Assembly: GCA_911728455.2 (NCBI GenBank)
Contig: OU452222.1
Span: 22,890,090-22,954,089, forward strand
DNA: 64,000 nt
Origin: Marthasterias glacialis
Lineage: Eukaryota > Echinodermata > Asteroidea > Forcipulatida > Asteriidae
Reading direction: 5' to 3'
The position numbers and the translations under genes are program-made. The notes below the pieces were generated by a model, which was not told the origin of the DNA, searched no databases, and saw nothing but the letters and a program-made list of their open reading frames with translations. Within the stretch, counting starts at the first letter, position 1, and each line of letters starts with the position of its first letter. Positions 10,301 through 20,698 of the stretch are shown in pieces.

Positions 10301-13300
10301 GCCATTGTTTTTATTTTGTCAATTTTCGATTTCTACAGCTCCGCTCGACGTACATCCGTGGTGGCAACTCCAATTGGGCCAAGAACACTGCTTGGGCAAA
10401 GTCAGTGTGACACTCAGAGACAGTTGGGGTAATATAACTAAACAATTCCTGTGTTGCGCAAACGCCTGTGTAATGAGAAAAGAGCAGTGGCATAAGTCCA
10501 TATTTTAAAAACAAACTATTAAAAGTGTTTGTTTGTGTGGTCCTTTGTAAACCTTGGTTTTATATGAGACGGGGATGATTAATTTTCGATTATTAATTTG
10601 AAATGTCGTTGATTTCAGTGAGCAAGAATCTGCAGTTGGTTAAACCAAGATTACGAGACAACGATCGGGACCTGTATCATAAAAATGTTAAGCACAAAAA
10701 CTTTCAGCGCAGACAAATCATGCTATGCATAAATGAATCAACATAGCCGAACATTTATTATGTTGTATCTCGAAAATACCTTACTTTACGAGCTAACCTA
10801 TCCATTCTTCGATTATTGAAGATACTTCAATACATGGGTTGCAATGACGCCATCTTTGACGACAAAGGGGACAGATGGGGGAAATTTGGACGGGGGAAAA
10901 ACAAAGCTGAGAGTTATTATTTTCATTTCCTCGAAATGTTCAATCGAGGGAACGAAATGATTTCGATGTCGCGGCCACGCGTTATTATTAAGTTCCCTCA
11001 AAATTATTTATCAGCTACGGGGCCTCTTGTATGCCGTTTGGTTTTGTTTAAAAACCTTGATTTAGCTTTATTTATTTTATTTGTTGTCACCTGACTGTCC
11101 CCTTAGGGGCTCCGTAGCATCGCACTTTGCTAAGCAATATTTTAGGTCTTTGTGAAATCAAGCCCCGAGCTCCTTTCAGTTGCCTTTTCAAAACTGTTCT
11201 CCATACAGGTTATCGATTTATTGGTGCAACTGCTCGAGCTGGAAACAGCCAAATTTATTCAGAGAACCCACAGTGCGCCTCACCGGCCACCAAGGAACAA
11301 TCTAAAGATGGCGCAACCATTGACTTTTTGTGTGATCCGCCGGTTGTGGCTCAGTATGTAAGCTTGGACATTGACCCGACGAGTTCCGATGTGGAGGAAG
11401 CAGTTCTGCAAATAAATGAGGTGAAGCTGCAGGAAAACCAACCCAACCTTTGTGGAACTAAAAAAGGTAAACTTATCAATTCAATTCAATGGCCCTTATT
11501 TTTGACTGCAAGAGGGCGCCCTTTTGGGGTAGATTTGGGTCAAACCTCAACGAGAGGTTTCACGTGACGTCACCCAAGACCTTTTTTCTAATGCTGCGTG
11601 CACAAGCAGGTGCTGGAAATCCTTCAGCAGACGACGCGCCAGCCATTGGGTTTGTACATGGCACCATCCAACATGGCTGCGAAACGGACTTTTCCCGGGA
11701 TCATTCAACCTCTCTAAAAACAGTGTGAAAACCAGATGAAGTCAGTGGTCTAATAAATTAGGTTTTTTTATGAGCTTTTTTTTTTTTTTTTTTTTTTTTT
11801 TGACAATTTGTTACAAGATATTTGCTTGGAAAATTTGTATTTTTGATAAATTTGAATATTTTTGTGCTTACAAACTGGAGTTAGTATTGCGCCCTCTTGC
11901 TGTCAAAAATACGGCCTGTTGACAAATTGACATCCATGGGCCTGTACAAATTACAGAATAGTAGAAAACAAAGCTGATTAATTAAAAATCGGTAAGACAA
12001 CTGATTTAGTGATACAAAAACCGCTACCAATCCTCCACAAAGAAGTGGCATTTGAAAACGCCCTACATCATCAATGATTAAGTTGATTGCCCACAGTTGA
12101 AATAATTGAAATGTATCAAAGTGTACAAAATCCCCGAGAAAAAACATACAACGCTTCATTGCTTTTAGCTAATATTAATTTCTCACTGGTTGGTTGAAAA
12201 GTGTGTTTATTAAATGCAAGGTACAAGATTGTTTTAAGGGAGTAAACGTGATCCATTAAAAAGCACAATGCAGCTTGAAAGAAAAATTGTTTACTTTATT
12301 TTTGTCAAAATTTACGCAAACATGTTTTGGGTGACATCGGTCTGTGAACGTTGTTTTGTTGTGGTGAATAGGACAAACATCATGTAGTTGATTTTCGAGC
12401 TGATTTCAGCTTTGATGATCCTTAACTAATAGGCCAATCTGTTTGCTTTTATCTGAGAAAGACCACATCAGAAAATTCCCTTTCAAGAAATGTTAGCTTT
12501 AATTTTGTGGGGACATGTGAAATGAAAAAAACAAATCTCTCAAGAACGTACACTGTAAGGACATCAATGTTGTTCTGGGCCGCACTGAGACACTAATTAT
12601 TGGGGACGCTAGGTGGCAGCAGACTTACCAGGTATATCCATTGTTTTCACTGAAGTGCGAGTTTATTGTTTCTCTTTGTAGATGTTACTACTACGGCCAA
12701 CGACCAGTCCGACAAAAATGCCGAAATTGTTGGTAAGAACAGATTTTCTCCAATAATCCGTTATTTATTTCAACTGTAAACATATTTTGTTAAGAATGTG
12801 TGCATAATGCAACACGCAAAATTTTCGCTTGGTGAAAAACACCAATCTAAAAGGTCATGACACTTCAATCGTTTTGTATGACTTAAAATCCATTGTCTTA
12901 TTTTCACATGGGAAGTGAATGGGCATAGGTGAAAACAGCAAATAGGTTCATATTTAGCCATTGGGTTTGTGCACCCTTAGTGCCAGATTTTTTCGGAACG
13001 ATTTGTTGGGTCTTCCAGGATAGTTTTTTCCCGGTCAATTTCAGCGAAAAAAAACCAAAAACACAAAAAAGACTAGAAACTGAGTTTGTGAACAAACTCA
13101 CGGTGTTCGGTTGAACGTAATAAAGACATTTGTAGATCTTGATAAAGATAGCAATGGGGCATCGATGTCACACAGCTAAGCACACTCAAGGACGTGTACA
13201 TACATAATGGCATTGGAACTATGGTACAGCGTACGTGATCCACTGTACATGTACAGCCTGTACACTGCGGCGTGAGCAGGCTAAACGATCTTCAAACTAT

Positions 13301-13763
13301 ACATTTACATTTTGACAATATGATGGGTGGGTGGGTGGGTGGTTGGGTGGGTGGATGGATGGATGGATGGGTGGATGGATGGATGGATAAATAAATAAAT
13401 AAATAATAATAAACTAAAGCATTTCAGTCAAACATTACTTAAAGGGTCGTTTGTCACCGTGACCATCTTTATTCCTGTGACTATTTAAACGTTCAAACTG
13501 CAATAGTGTTGCACACACAATTTAAACAAAACTAAAACCGTCAGCATCGTCACTGTTTTCTTATCACAGGAGTTAAACACAGGTTTGTAACTTCGCATTT
13601 CATCAGGAAATTCAAGAAGAGCGGTCTGGTCGTGAACCCTGACCCGTTATCAATAAATTTCATGCAGTGTGCCAGGAAATGCATTCATGATTCCAATTGT
13701 TCCTCCTTCGACTTTGCACCGACTAAAACAAATTGCCACCTACGAGGTTTCAACAAGGGGTAG
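7355..13763 (+). CDS. Secreted lectin-like protein: two FTP (fucolectin) domains plus PAN/Apple domain, 5' end missing
   Basis: Eight exons: 7355-7462, 7768-7857, 8391-8621, 9592-9705, 10339-10428, 11209-11466, 12682-12732, 13570-13763. Every junction is phase 1 with GT/AG borders, and the joined frame (about 377 residues) is open to a TAG at 13761. Exons 1-3 encode one fucolectin/tachylectin-4/pentraxin-type domain with the HPWW.VDL core and the QCGSPAT...F.C.PP...QYVS block. Exons 4-6 encode a second, with HPWWQL and QCASPAT. Exon 7 is a linker. Exon 8 is Cys-rich ([16 protein letters not shown]), typical of a PAN/Apple domain. Such proteins bind sugars outside the cell. The classical fucose-site RGD-like segment reads AEDQF in domain 1 and LRDSW in domain 2, so fucose binding is uncertain. 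The start and signal peptide are not located; an upstream exon is required. Confidence 0.85.
8815..9020. repeat. (TTTA)n simple repeats in lectin intron 3
   Basis: Several TTTATTTATTTA runs (8818-8848, 8905-8925, 9000-9020) lie in the intron between exons 3 and 4. A nine-base G run lies near 8680. The rest of the intron shows no gene. Short open frames across it are low-complexity artefacts. Confidence 0.7.
11555..11725 (+). repeat. Dispersed ~170-bp repeat, copy A (in a lectin intron)
   Basis: This matches the reverse complement of about 25045-25220 in order and content: GACGTCACCC, CTAATGCTGCGTGCACAA, GCTGGAAAT, TTCAGCAGACG, GCGCCAGCCATTG, TTTGTACATGGC, CCAACATGGC and TTTTCCCGGG. The two copies lie 13 kb apart in opposite orientation. 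Some frames are open through both, but indels between copies do not preserve one frame, so I read it as a non-coding dispersed repeat. Confidence 0.7.
12598..12665 (+). repeat. Short dispersed repeat with CTCF-like core, copy A
   Basis: The block GCTAGGTGGCAGCAGACTTA near 12608-12630 recurs at 15405-15425 with ACTAGGTGGCAGCAGACTTA, followed in both by a purine-rich stretch and ATTGTTT. Its core resembles the CTCF consensus CCASYAGRKGGCRS. Whether the repeat binds CTCF is inference. Confidence 0.5.
13319..13410. repeat. GGGT/GGAT tetranucleotide microsatellite
   Basis: Runs of GGGT then GGAT, followed by AAAT units, lie inside the last intron of the lectin gene. This is a simple-sequence repeat with no evident coding content. 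Confidence 0.9.
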
Positions 13764-14293
13764 GACACCGTTGTTATCCATGACAGGAATTTCTTAATTC
13801 AAGGTTCACTGTCTATTTGCCTTTATACGCGAATATGGAGCCACCTCCCAGTTTACAAAAAAAATGCATGGCCTGATTTTTGCATCAAGAGTTTTGTTAC
13901 AAGATATTTTTTTGAACCAATTTTGACGGATGAAATACAATGTTACAATACATTATGAAACCCTATAACTTTCTCGAATCTTTAAAATTAGTTAATTACA
14001 AATTTTAAAACTAATTTTGGGGGCCATATCAGCCATATTGGACATAGCATCCGCAAAAAAAATACCTTTAGATGTGAATATGTGATGCGTTATAGTAACC
14101 TATCATACAGTAGCTTAGATCTGTGTTGAAAAGTGTGGGGATTTTGACAAATTTATATGCAGGTGGTTAATGGCTTCTAATCGTGGACACTCCTTTGTTC
14201 ATCTCTTTGTCCTGGCAAAGGTGGAACCCATTGTTTTCCTTTGTGATAACAGTCGTAGACCTATTGCCCCTTAAAATAGTTTAGCGTGTATAT
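13764..14293. other. 3' flank of the lectin gene, no gene seen
   Basis: AT-rich sequence following the lectin stop codon; it probably contains the 3' UTR. I see no convincing poly(A) signal or exon. Confidence 0.35.
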
Positions 14294-15274
14294 GTAGGGT
14301 ACACCGGGGGAAGATGGGACATTGGGTGAGACGGGACATTTCTTACTCAACGTGTTTTTAACATAATCAAAACTCTTTCCGGCAAACCCCCTTTCTACAT
14401 GTTGGTTTGTTGGCATGTCGTCTGTCTCTTGAGGTCGTCTTTTTAGCATTTTCTTTTTCTATTAGCGTGAGTGGCGGCAAACAAAGTTATGTGTCTGTTG
14501 TCAAGTTTCACGAATTAGTATAATACTTGCGGGTTACCAGTGCCCATGAGTATGTTTAGAAAACTGTCGAGATATATTTACAATAGCATTTGACCCTTTT
14601 GTTTGAGCACATATTCAGAAATGATATCAATGCCGGCTAAAAGCAATACAGACTTACTAGGTGTAAAGCAATTCTTTTCCCAGGGTGGTTTTGGTGATCT
14701 GTCCCGTTTTACCCCAAAAGTAATTTTAGTTGGGTAAAATGGGACAATTATTCAACAACTTATTATGAACTATGAGCGGTTGGGGTAAAATGGCACATAT
14801 TCATATTATTGTTTTAAAACAATTAAACTATTCAATTCAAAAAATCCACAAGATGTAAACTGTAATCGTTGATTAACAACAATTTTTTTTAACTAACTTA
14901 CCACACTAAGGACTGACAGTTCTGGAAAATGGTCATGTAATCATGTTCCATCTTGCCTCAGTGTGGGATCCAATTTCCTCCCAACAATATCAAATATTCA
15001 ATTTTGATGTTTTTTTGTTCAGCCATTGATTCAATGCATGTGTCCCATCATACCCCAAATATTGGGGTAAAATGTGACATTACAATATAAATTATTCAAA
15101 ATTATAGTATTGGCATCTAAAACTCTAAAAAAAAAATTCGCTTGAAATGTTGTTAAAAGGTTAAAACATAAACAACCTTGAGTATTAATAAGCCAACATG
15201 GACACTTAAAATAATTTTTTATTTTATTATCCAAAAACTGGTTTTCTGTACCATCTTCCCCCGGTTTACCCTAC
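14294..15274. mobile_element. Non-autonomous TIR DNA transposon, ~980 bp
   Basis: The left end GTAGGGTACACCGGGGGAAG is mirrored at the right by a TIR that reads, in reverse complement, GTAGGGTAAACCGGGGGAAG. The dinucleotide AT flanks both ends (14292-14293, 15275-15276), consistent with a 2-bp target duplication of the kind reported for ISL2EU-type elements. The interior repeats GGGGTAAAATG-type blocks near 14740, 14780 and 15064. No transposase frame is present. Confidence 0.75.
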
Positions 15275-15397
15275 ATGATAATATTACAATGTACATACAT
15301 GATAGTTCCCGTGTACATTGCATTATAATTGTCATGTACATACATTATAATCATCGGGCATGTGCATGATAATGTATGTTTTGAATCTAATGGGAGA

Positions 15398-15475
15398 CTT
15401 TTGAGGACACTAGGTGGCAGCAGACTTACGAGGGAAATTTTCATTGTTTGCGTATTCCTGAGAATGCGTAGATTT
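15398..15475 (+). repeat. Short dispersed repeat with CTCF-like core, copy B
   Basis: Second copy of the 12598-12665 repeat. The core ACACTAGGTGGCAG differs from the CTCF consensus only at its first position. It lies in the intergenic stretch between the lectin and GPCR genes. Confidence 0.5.
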
Positions 15476-16662
15476 CTAAGTCCACCTTTGTCACTCCAGC
15501 TGCAAAACGAACGGGAACAGATGTTTCATATCAGCAGTCGATACGTACTGACCATACCATGAAGCGGATTTATAGTTTGTGGTACTTCTGATTTGATTTA
15601 AAAATAACTCTCTAAATTAAACAGTTAGTGTGTTTAAACATACGGCTATATTTTATTGTGTGAGTTTCGTTCATTGTCATTTTCCTACATAGTTTCATTC
15701 ATTATAATTTGTCTTAATTATATTATTATCAGTAGCTAGTAGGATCAAAATCAAGATGGAAGGAAAAAAGTTAAAACATCATCAGATTCAATTAATTTGT
15801 TCTTTTATCAGTAACCGTAGGAAATTTCATGCCATTGTGGCGCTAAGAGTTTGTTAAATAATCTCCCTCAAGTAAACCATCGAAATTAATTTGATACAAC
15901 TTAGTAATGTCATTGCTGATGTTTTAGGAAATGTGTTGGCGTAAATAGGATAGGCGAGATCAAGGAGGATGTTTAATCATCAGCTTAATACTGGTTAGCC
16001 ACCTTTGGATTTGTAACCAATGACAATGACAATGACACTGATGACAGTGACAATACCATCGACACTGACAATGACGATGATTTACATTTCCCGGTACGGC
16101 CTCTACTGAGGCAAAAGAGATCTAGAATAAAATGCAACTGTAAAAGATATGCGGAAGCAGTTAAGCTTTAAATAACATTTCGAAGCCCAGATGATGTATC
16201 GTTATGTGGCAAGTTAGAAGAAAGATTGTTGATCTAGTTTTCATTTCAAGAACAGTTCTTAGAATAACAACCAGGAAACAAAACTCTTTATTTCAATGAC
16301 AAGCAAGTTAGTATCAGCATCAATCAGGTTAGCAACTATAATTGATGGTTTTGTTCATGTGGACCATTAAAATATATAAATATATATGTGTTGTATTTTT
16401 TTTTTTTTTTTTTTTTTTTAAGCTGTAAACAGGTCAATTGCCCAATACTGTTAAAAATCATGTTTTATTCCGTTTAAAGGTATGGGATTTGCAAAGCTGG
16501 TAGTGCAGTGTTCTTTTCTTACTTTGTGTGATTAAATATGATCATAAAAAAGACAAAACCTGTGAAAAGGGCCCAATCCGTCCTTCGTGTCAGGAAAAAT
16601 AAGTTAAAACCCTTGCTTTTTAGTGTGACTGGTCGCTTGCTATCATTTTCTGTTAAGATGGG
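15476..16662. other. Unassigned intergenic sequence
   Basis: No gene seen. It contains a GACAATGAC-type short repeat near 16020-16080 and a ~24-base T run near 16397-16420. An element with AC-rich ends may be hidden here, but I cannot define it. Confidence 0.35.
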
Positions 16663-16915
16663 CCCGATTTCACAGAGTTGCATAGAGCACAAAAAGTAGC
16701 TGAGCTAAAGACAACAAATAAATACAACAAAAAAATTCATTTGGTTTTCTGCTTGTCTTTCCTTTCAAGAAAATTATCAGCAGTAATTCCGCTTTGGCAG
16801 AAAATGGGCCCTTGTCACACGGGACAATTAGAGACAATTTGAGGGTAACAAACTCCACTGCATGTAAAACAAAAAACTTTGACAACATAAGAGACGTTTG
16901 CTAACAGGCTCCTGC
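16663..16915. repeat. Fragment related to the 3569-4621 transposon end
   Basis: The left edge reads GGGCCCGATTTCACAGAG and continues TTGCATAGAGCACAAAAAG, similar to the GGGCCCAATTTCA end seen at 3569 and 4621. The right edge near 16900 has TTGCTAACAGGCTC, resembling an inner part of the same TIR. It appears to be a shorter, decayed relative. Confidence 0.45.
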
Positions 16916-17146
16916 TACATCCACGCAATTTATGTGAGCATTTACATTTGAGGTTGACATGGCCTATGTAAGAAGCCTAAATAAGAAGCCTTTTGTGAAT
17001 GTTTGATACGAAATTGCCCGTGTGTATGGTCCTGGGATATCTCTCGGTTACTGGCTGTTCAGTCTTTGGCAACCTTGCATACAACTGGAGCTCGGAGTTG
17101 ATATAAAAGTAATGTGTATTAACTGCGGTGAGCTATAAGAAGATAT

Positions 17147-17220
17147 GGCTGCTGCCGGACTCGAACCTGCGACCTCTCGAATACCGTACGAGCGTTCTAA
17201 CTAACTGAGCTAACCAGCCC
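17147..17220 (-). repeat. tRNA-like sequence (probably a tRNA-derived SINE head or tRNA pseudogene)
   Basis: On the minus strand 74 bases have tRNA layout: A box TTAGCTCAGTTAGTTAGAA, B box AGGTTCGAGTCC, and an anticodon arm with loop ACGGTAT. Several features are non-canonical: the acceptor stem pairs imperfectly, loop position 33 is C and not T, and the D-stem has a mismatch. If read literally the anticodon would be GGT (Thr). I regard it as a SINE head or decayed tRNA and not a working tRNA gene. Confidence 0.6.
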
Positions 17221-17404
17221 TATGTTGGTGGGCAGTCCTGTGCAATGCCAAACCTCTTTGCTCGGGGGACCAGTCAGACGCCTAACCTCATATGCCGATA
17301 AGCCAGGGATCAGCCCCCGGGGTAAGATGCAAGCAACCTGGTAAACGGCAGTAGCGGGGATACACAACGAATTGATACATGCTTTTTACGTAGATTTACA
17401 CAGA

Positions 17405-18099
17405 ACAGATACAGGAAACTGATATAATATGTATATATATATAGTCTTGGGCTTCTTGATATTGATTTAACTCTTAGTTTCATGACCCTCTTTATTGTTT
17501 ACTGGAATTAGCTTTCTGGGAAACAGGTTTACGGGAAAAAGTGATATAGTCGACTCAAATAGCATGTCACGTGTCTGATTTTGTTCGTCCCAATGGATAT
17601 CCGGCCGAGGTCTTTTAAATACAAGTTCACCGGATCAATACTGTAGTGTTGGTCAAGTTGAAGCTGCAAGGACAATAACATTGTCTGATGTTGCAACCCC
17701 GGAACCGTGACAACACGAGACTGAACTTTTGTCAGATTCTCCGAGCAGTATTTTCTTGTCAAACCAGTCAATTTTACAGTCAGCTCAGAGACAGCAGTAT
17801 TGTATGAAGAAAAAAAACATTATTGAATTAAAAATAAACAACGACAACAGTAACAGTAACAGCAACAACGGCAGCACAAGAAACACTTTTCTAACAGTGA
17901 AGCATGTGAAAATAAGTACAAAGCATCTTCCTTCGTGGATTAGTCACTTGAAGCCAGTTATCTGAACCTCACGTGACATGTCATAAAAAAAAGCATTTGC
18001 TTCGCATTGCTTTCATGGCATTGTTTTGGAAAAAGTGATGAGAGGACTTTTGGTTTCAGTTGTGTACAATTTTAGATGCCTGGGAAAAAAAAATATTAC
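17405..18099. other. Unassigned intergenic sequence
   Basis: Contains a short AT dinucleotide run near 17430-17445 and an (AACAGT)-like run near 17840-17870. Frames overlapping the latter are low complexity and not supported as genes. Confidence 0.35.
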
Positions 18100-18245
18100 G
18101 CAAGAATAGGTCAGTCCAGTTAATTTTCCAGTCGTTGTTTTCTTTGTTCACCCCAAACACTGACCTAAAGTTTAACCAGTCAGATTCCACTGGTGTTTCT
18201 TGCTTAGTATTTGAAATTAAAAAGTTGCATCCCCTTCAGGTGATC
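18100..18245 (+). repeat. SINE body fragment, family copy 1
   Basis: Shares the succession TTTTCTTTGTTCACCCCAAA, CCAGTCAGATTCC, TTGCTTAGTATTTGAAA and AAAGTTGCAT with 33789-33905 and partly with 18412-18560. The tRNA-like head is not visible here, so it is a 5'-truncated copy. Confidence 0.55.
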
Positions 18246-18411
18246 CCTGTCTCGCCGTGTCCAATCCCAGGTTTTATCCGTAGAGCTATAGCTCTATGGT
18301 TGTATCGTATACTTGGAATGTGATCCCTGGTTATACGGCAGTTTCAGGTTGTATGGCTTCTAACTGGCACCCCCGAACAAAACTATGGACTAATTAGGGA
18401 GACCACCAACA

Positions 18412-18560
18412 TTAGGGTTGGATCGCTCAGTTGGTGGAGCGTTGGTACATTAAGTCGGGGTTCGCAGGTTCAAATCCCGCTCCAGTATTTTGTTTCTCTT
18501 CTTCTTTGCTCACCCCAAAACTGAAAAAAAGAAGGTTACTCACACTAAAAACTTAATTAC
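18412..18560 (+). repeat. tRNA-derived SINE, family copy 2
   Basis: Starts with a Pol III promoter-like head: A box GGATCGCTCAGTTGGTGGAG and B box GCAGGTTCAAATCCCGC. The body has CCAGTATTTTG, then TTTGCTCACCCCAAAACTG and AAGGTTACTCACAC. It matches the bodies at 18100 and 33789, which confirms a dispersed SINE family. Confidence 0.65.
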
Positions 18561-18883
18561 TAGCAATGGTGCCCGGTTATTTTCCAAGAGAGAGTTGTTA
18601 TTTTTTGTTTCGTGCGTGACTAGTGTATCCGGCCGAGTTATTTTAAAACAAATCGTTATTGTGGTGTTTGGTAGTTGGTGGTGATACACGCCGCACATTG
18701 CTAGGGGACCGAGAAGCACGAGATCGAAACTGAAGCTGTAGGATCCGTGTAACTATACATCTCGGGACTCAGGATTTAATCTTTGGCTGAGACACTTGTG
18801 TTCCCAAATTCAGGCTCTCCTAAAACAGTGCTAATCGTGTATAACATCGTTGTCAGATAAACACAAACAGTTCCACGTTGAGA

Positions 18884-20092
18884 ATGGAGAGCATGCTTGA
18901 TGAGTCTAACTGTTCCACTTTGATGCCGCCTGAGAGCTCAAACGAATATGGCGTTAGGGTGTTCAATGTTATTGTTAATTTCATACTCTTACTTGTTGGA
19001 GTGCCTGGTAACTGCCTCATCATCCGTGTATATTGGGCGAAGACTATTAAGAAAAGCACCCACGTTTTGATCATGAGTCTCGCCTGGGTAGACCTGATCG
19101 CCTGCTTAATGACGTTCGTGGACATCGTCCCGCAGTTTCTTCGGTTGGCTGGGGTTGAGAAACCAGCAGTGTTTGAGTTGCTGTTCACACTTCGAACAGT
19201 TATTGTGTCTTCGTCCGTTCTGCTGACCGGAGTGATTGCAGCGGATCGCTACGACTGCGTGTGCCGTCCGCAGAGCCGTTTCTTCACCCACAGACGTGCC
19301 AAGATTGCAGCCTGGGCTTCGTTTGTGTTTGCCATGATTGTGAATTCACCAGGAATAATCGCTCTATACACCGATGACCCAATGAAACAGATGTGGCTCT
19401 ATATTTTGGTCGTTTTTCAGATAATCTGTTTCCTGACTTCTGCTTTGTCAATCACGTTCTGTTACACTCAAGTTTACAGGGTCATCAAGAAACACGTTCG
19501 AGTTAGTCGTACACAAGTTGGTGTCGGCATATCGACGGACTCTTCCAATCGCCGGGAGTCCACGACATCAGGCATTGCAAAGGATAAATGCCCAGCGACT
19601 TCAAGCGATCAAGTGAGTTACGCCCGTCACTCTGGTGTAGTAAAATTAAGTAAATCACGTGTAACAGAGTCGTCATCGGAAGGGATCCAAACAGAAGAAA
19701 GGCCGACTTCGCAGAACAAAACAGATACCCTACAAGTTACCGCACGTGAGAGAGACGCCGTAGCAGGGGGGGACAAGCCCAAGCAACTGACTATCGGTAG
19801 AAGGCGTTCCCACTCTACCCACTCAGCAATTTTACAGCGAAAGACAACGAAAATGCTCTTTGTCACCAGCTTGGTTTTCTTGATTACATGGCTTCCTTAT
19901 TGGATCATGATAGCAGTGAAAATTGCATATTTTGGCGGCGCCGGCATCAGCCCTACAGTCTTAGTAGTAGTTGAAGAATTAAGCTTGACGCTTCTTATAA
20001 ACAACGCTGTCAATCCGTTTATTTACGGAATCGCAAACAGACGGTTCAGGAAAGATTGTAAAGCAGTACTAAAAAACATCAAACCATGTTGA
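18884..20092 (+). CDS. Class A (rhodopsin-like) orphan GPCR, intronless
   Basis: A 402-residue receptor in the plasma membrane, starting at the first in-frame ATG (MESMLDESNCS, with an N-glycosylation site Asn-Cys-Ser). Seven hydrophobic segments are seen: TM1 with GN (about residues 27-50), TM2 with SLAWVD (61-83), TM3 ending in DRY (121-123), TM4 (about 139-160), TM5 (172-203), TM6 with WLP (about 322-345), and TM7 with NPFIY. The third intracellular loop is long (about 105 residues) and Ser/Thr-rich; the tail is short and ends in Cys. The usual Cys at the top of TM3 is Phe, and the very short second extracellular loop has no Cys, so the canonical disulfide is absent. Position 3.32 is Arg, against an amine receptor. 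Ligand unknown. Intronless, lineage-expanded receptors of this kind are common in echinoderms. A distant AATAAA lies at 20814. Confidence 0.9.
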   Translation: MESMLDESNCSTLMPPESSNEYGVRVFNVIVNFILLLVGVPGNCLIIRVYWAKTIKKSTHVLIMSLAWVDLIACLMTFVDIVPQFLRLAGVEKPAVFELLFTLRTVIVSSSVLLTGVIAADRYDCVCRPQSRFFTHRRAKIAAWASFVFAMIVNSPGIIALYTDDPMKQMWLYILVVFQIICFLTSALSITFCYTQVYRVIKKHVRVSRTQVGVGISTDSSNRRESTTSGIAKDKCPATSSDQVSYARHSGVVKLSKSRVTESSSEGIQTEERPTSQNKTDTLQVTARERDAVAGGDKPKQLTIGRRRSHSTHSAILQRKTTKMLFVTSLVFLITWLPYWIMIAVKIAYFGGAGISPTVLVVVEELSLTLLINNAVNPFIYGIANRRFRKDCKAVLKNIKPC

Positions 20093-20444
20093 AGACAGAG
20101 ACAAGTTTTAATAATGTTGGTCAGTAAAGAAGAAGTGTATTTTTTTTTTTTAGGTTGAAACATTCGAACCAGGAATTGTGCCACTATCAAATCAAAATAA
20201 TTAATAACACAAACTGTGTAATGTTTTTTTTTTTTATTTTTACTATTATATTTTTTTTCCATTTTGAGAAAACCATCTCACAAAAATTGAAAAAAAAAAA
20301 CACTTATGAACATCAATGATGTGCTGATCCTTGATAGAGAAATTTCATGTTTCATTTTTTTTTCTCACCGAAGAGAAATGTTTCTGGATCAAGTTGAATT
20401 GGATCATTGAAAACATGGAAGGGTGTGTCTTTGACACTTAACAC

Positions 20445-20698
20445 TACGGTGGCTCATATCCTAGAGACACAGTGTAATTTTACGGCGTTATATCGCCATT
20501 CAACGTTATATCGCCGTATTTTAAATACGGTGATGAACGCTTTAGTACGGCGATATAACGCAATAGAATACGGCGATATAACGCAATAAAATACGGTGCT
20601 GAACGGTATAGTGCGGCGATATAACGCGATAGAATGGCAATATAACGCCGTAAAGTTACACTGTGTTCTCTAGTAAATGTCGAATATATGCCACCGTA
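20445..20698. mobile_element. Foldback element, 254 bp, with internal 16-bp motif repeats
   Basis: Outer ends TACGGTGGC and GCCACCGTA are perfect inverted repeats. Inverted similarity continues inward through CTAGAG.ACACAGTGTAA and TTTACGGCGTTATAT. The core repeats TACGGCGATATAACGC several times in both orientations. The whole element can fold into one long hairpin. No coding capacity. Confidence 0.8.

Noticed and set aside
17147-17220. Functional tRNA-Thr (GGT)
   Set aside because: Acceptor stem mispairs, D-stem mismatch and C at position 33 argue for a SINE head or pseudogene.
18878-18883. Alternative GPCR start two codons upstream (TTG)
   Set aside because: It is not an ATG; the first ATG in frame is at 18884.
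18853-19188. 111-codon minus frame
   Set aside because: Antisense shadow of the GPCR coding sequence.
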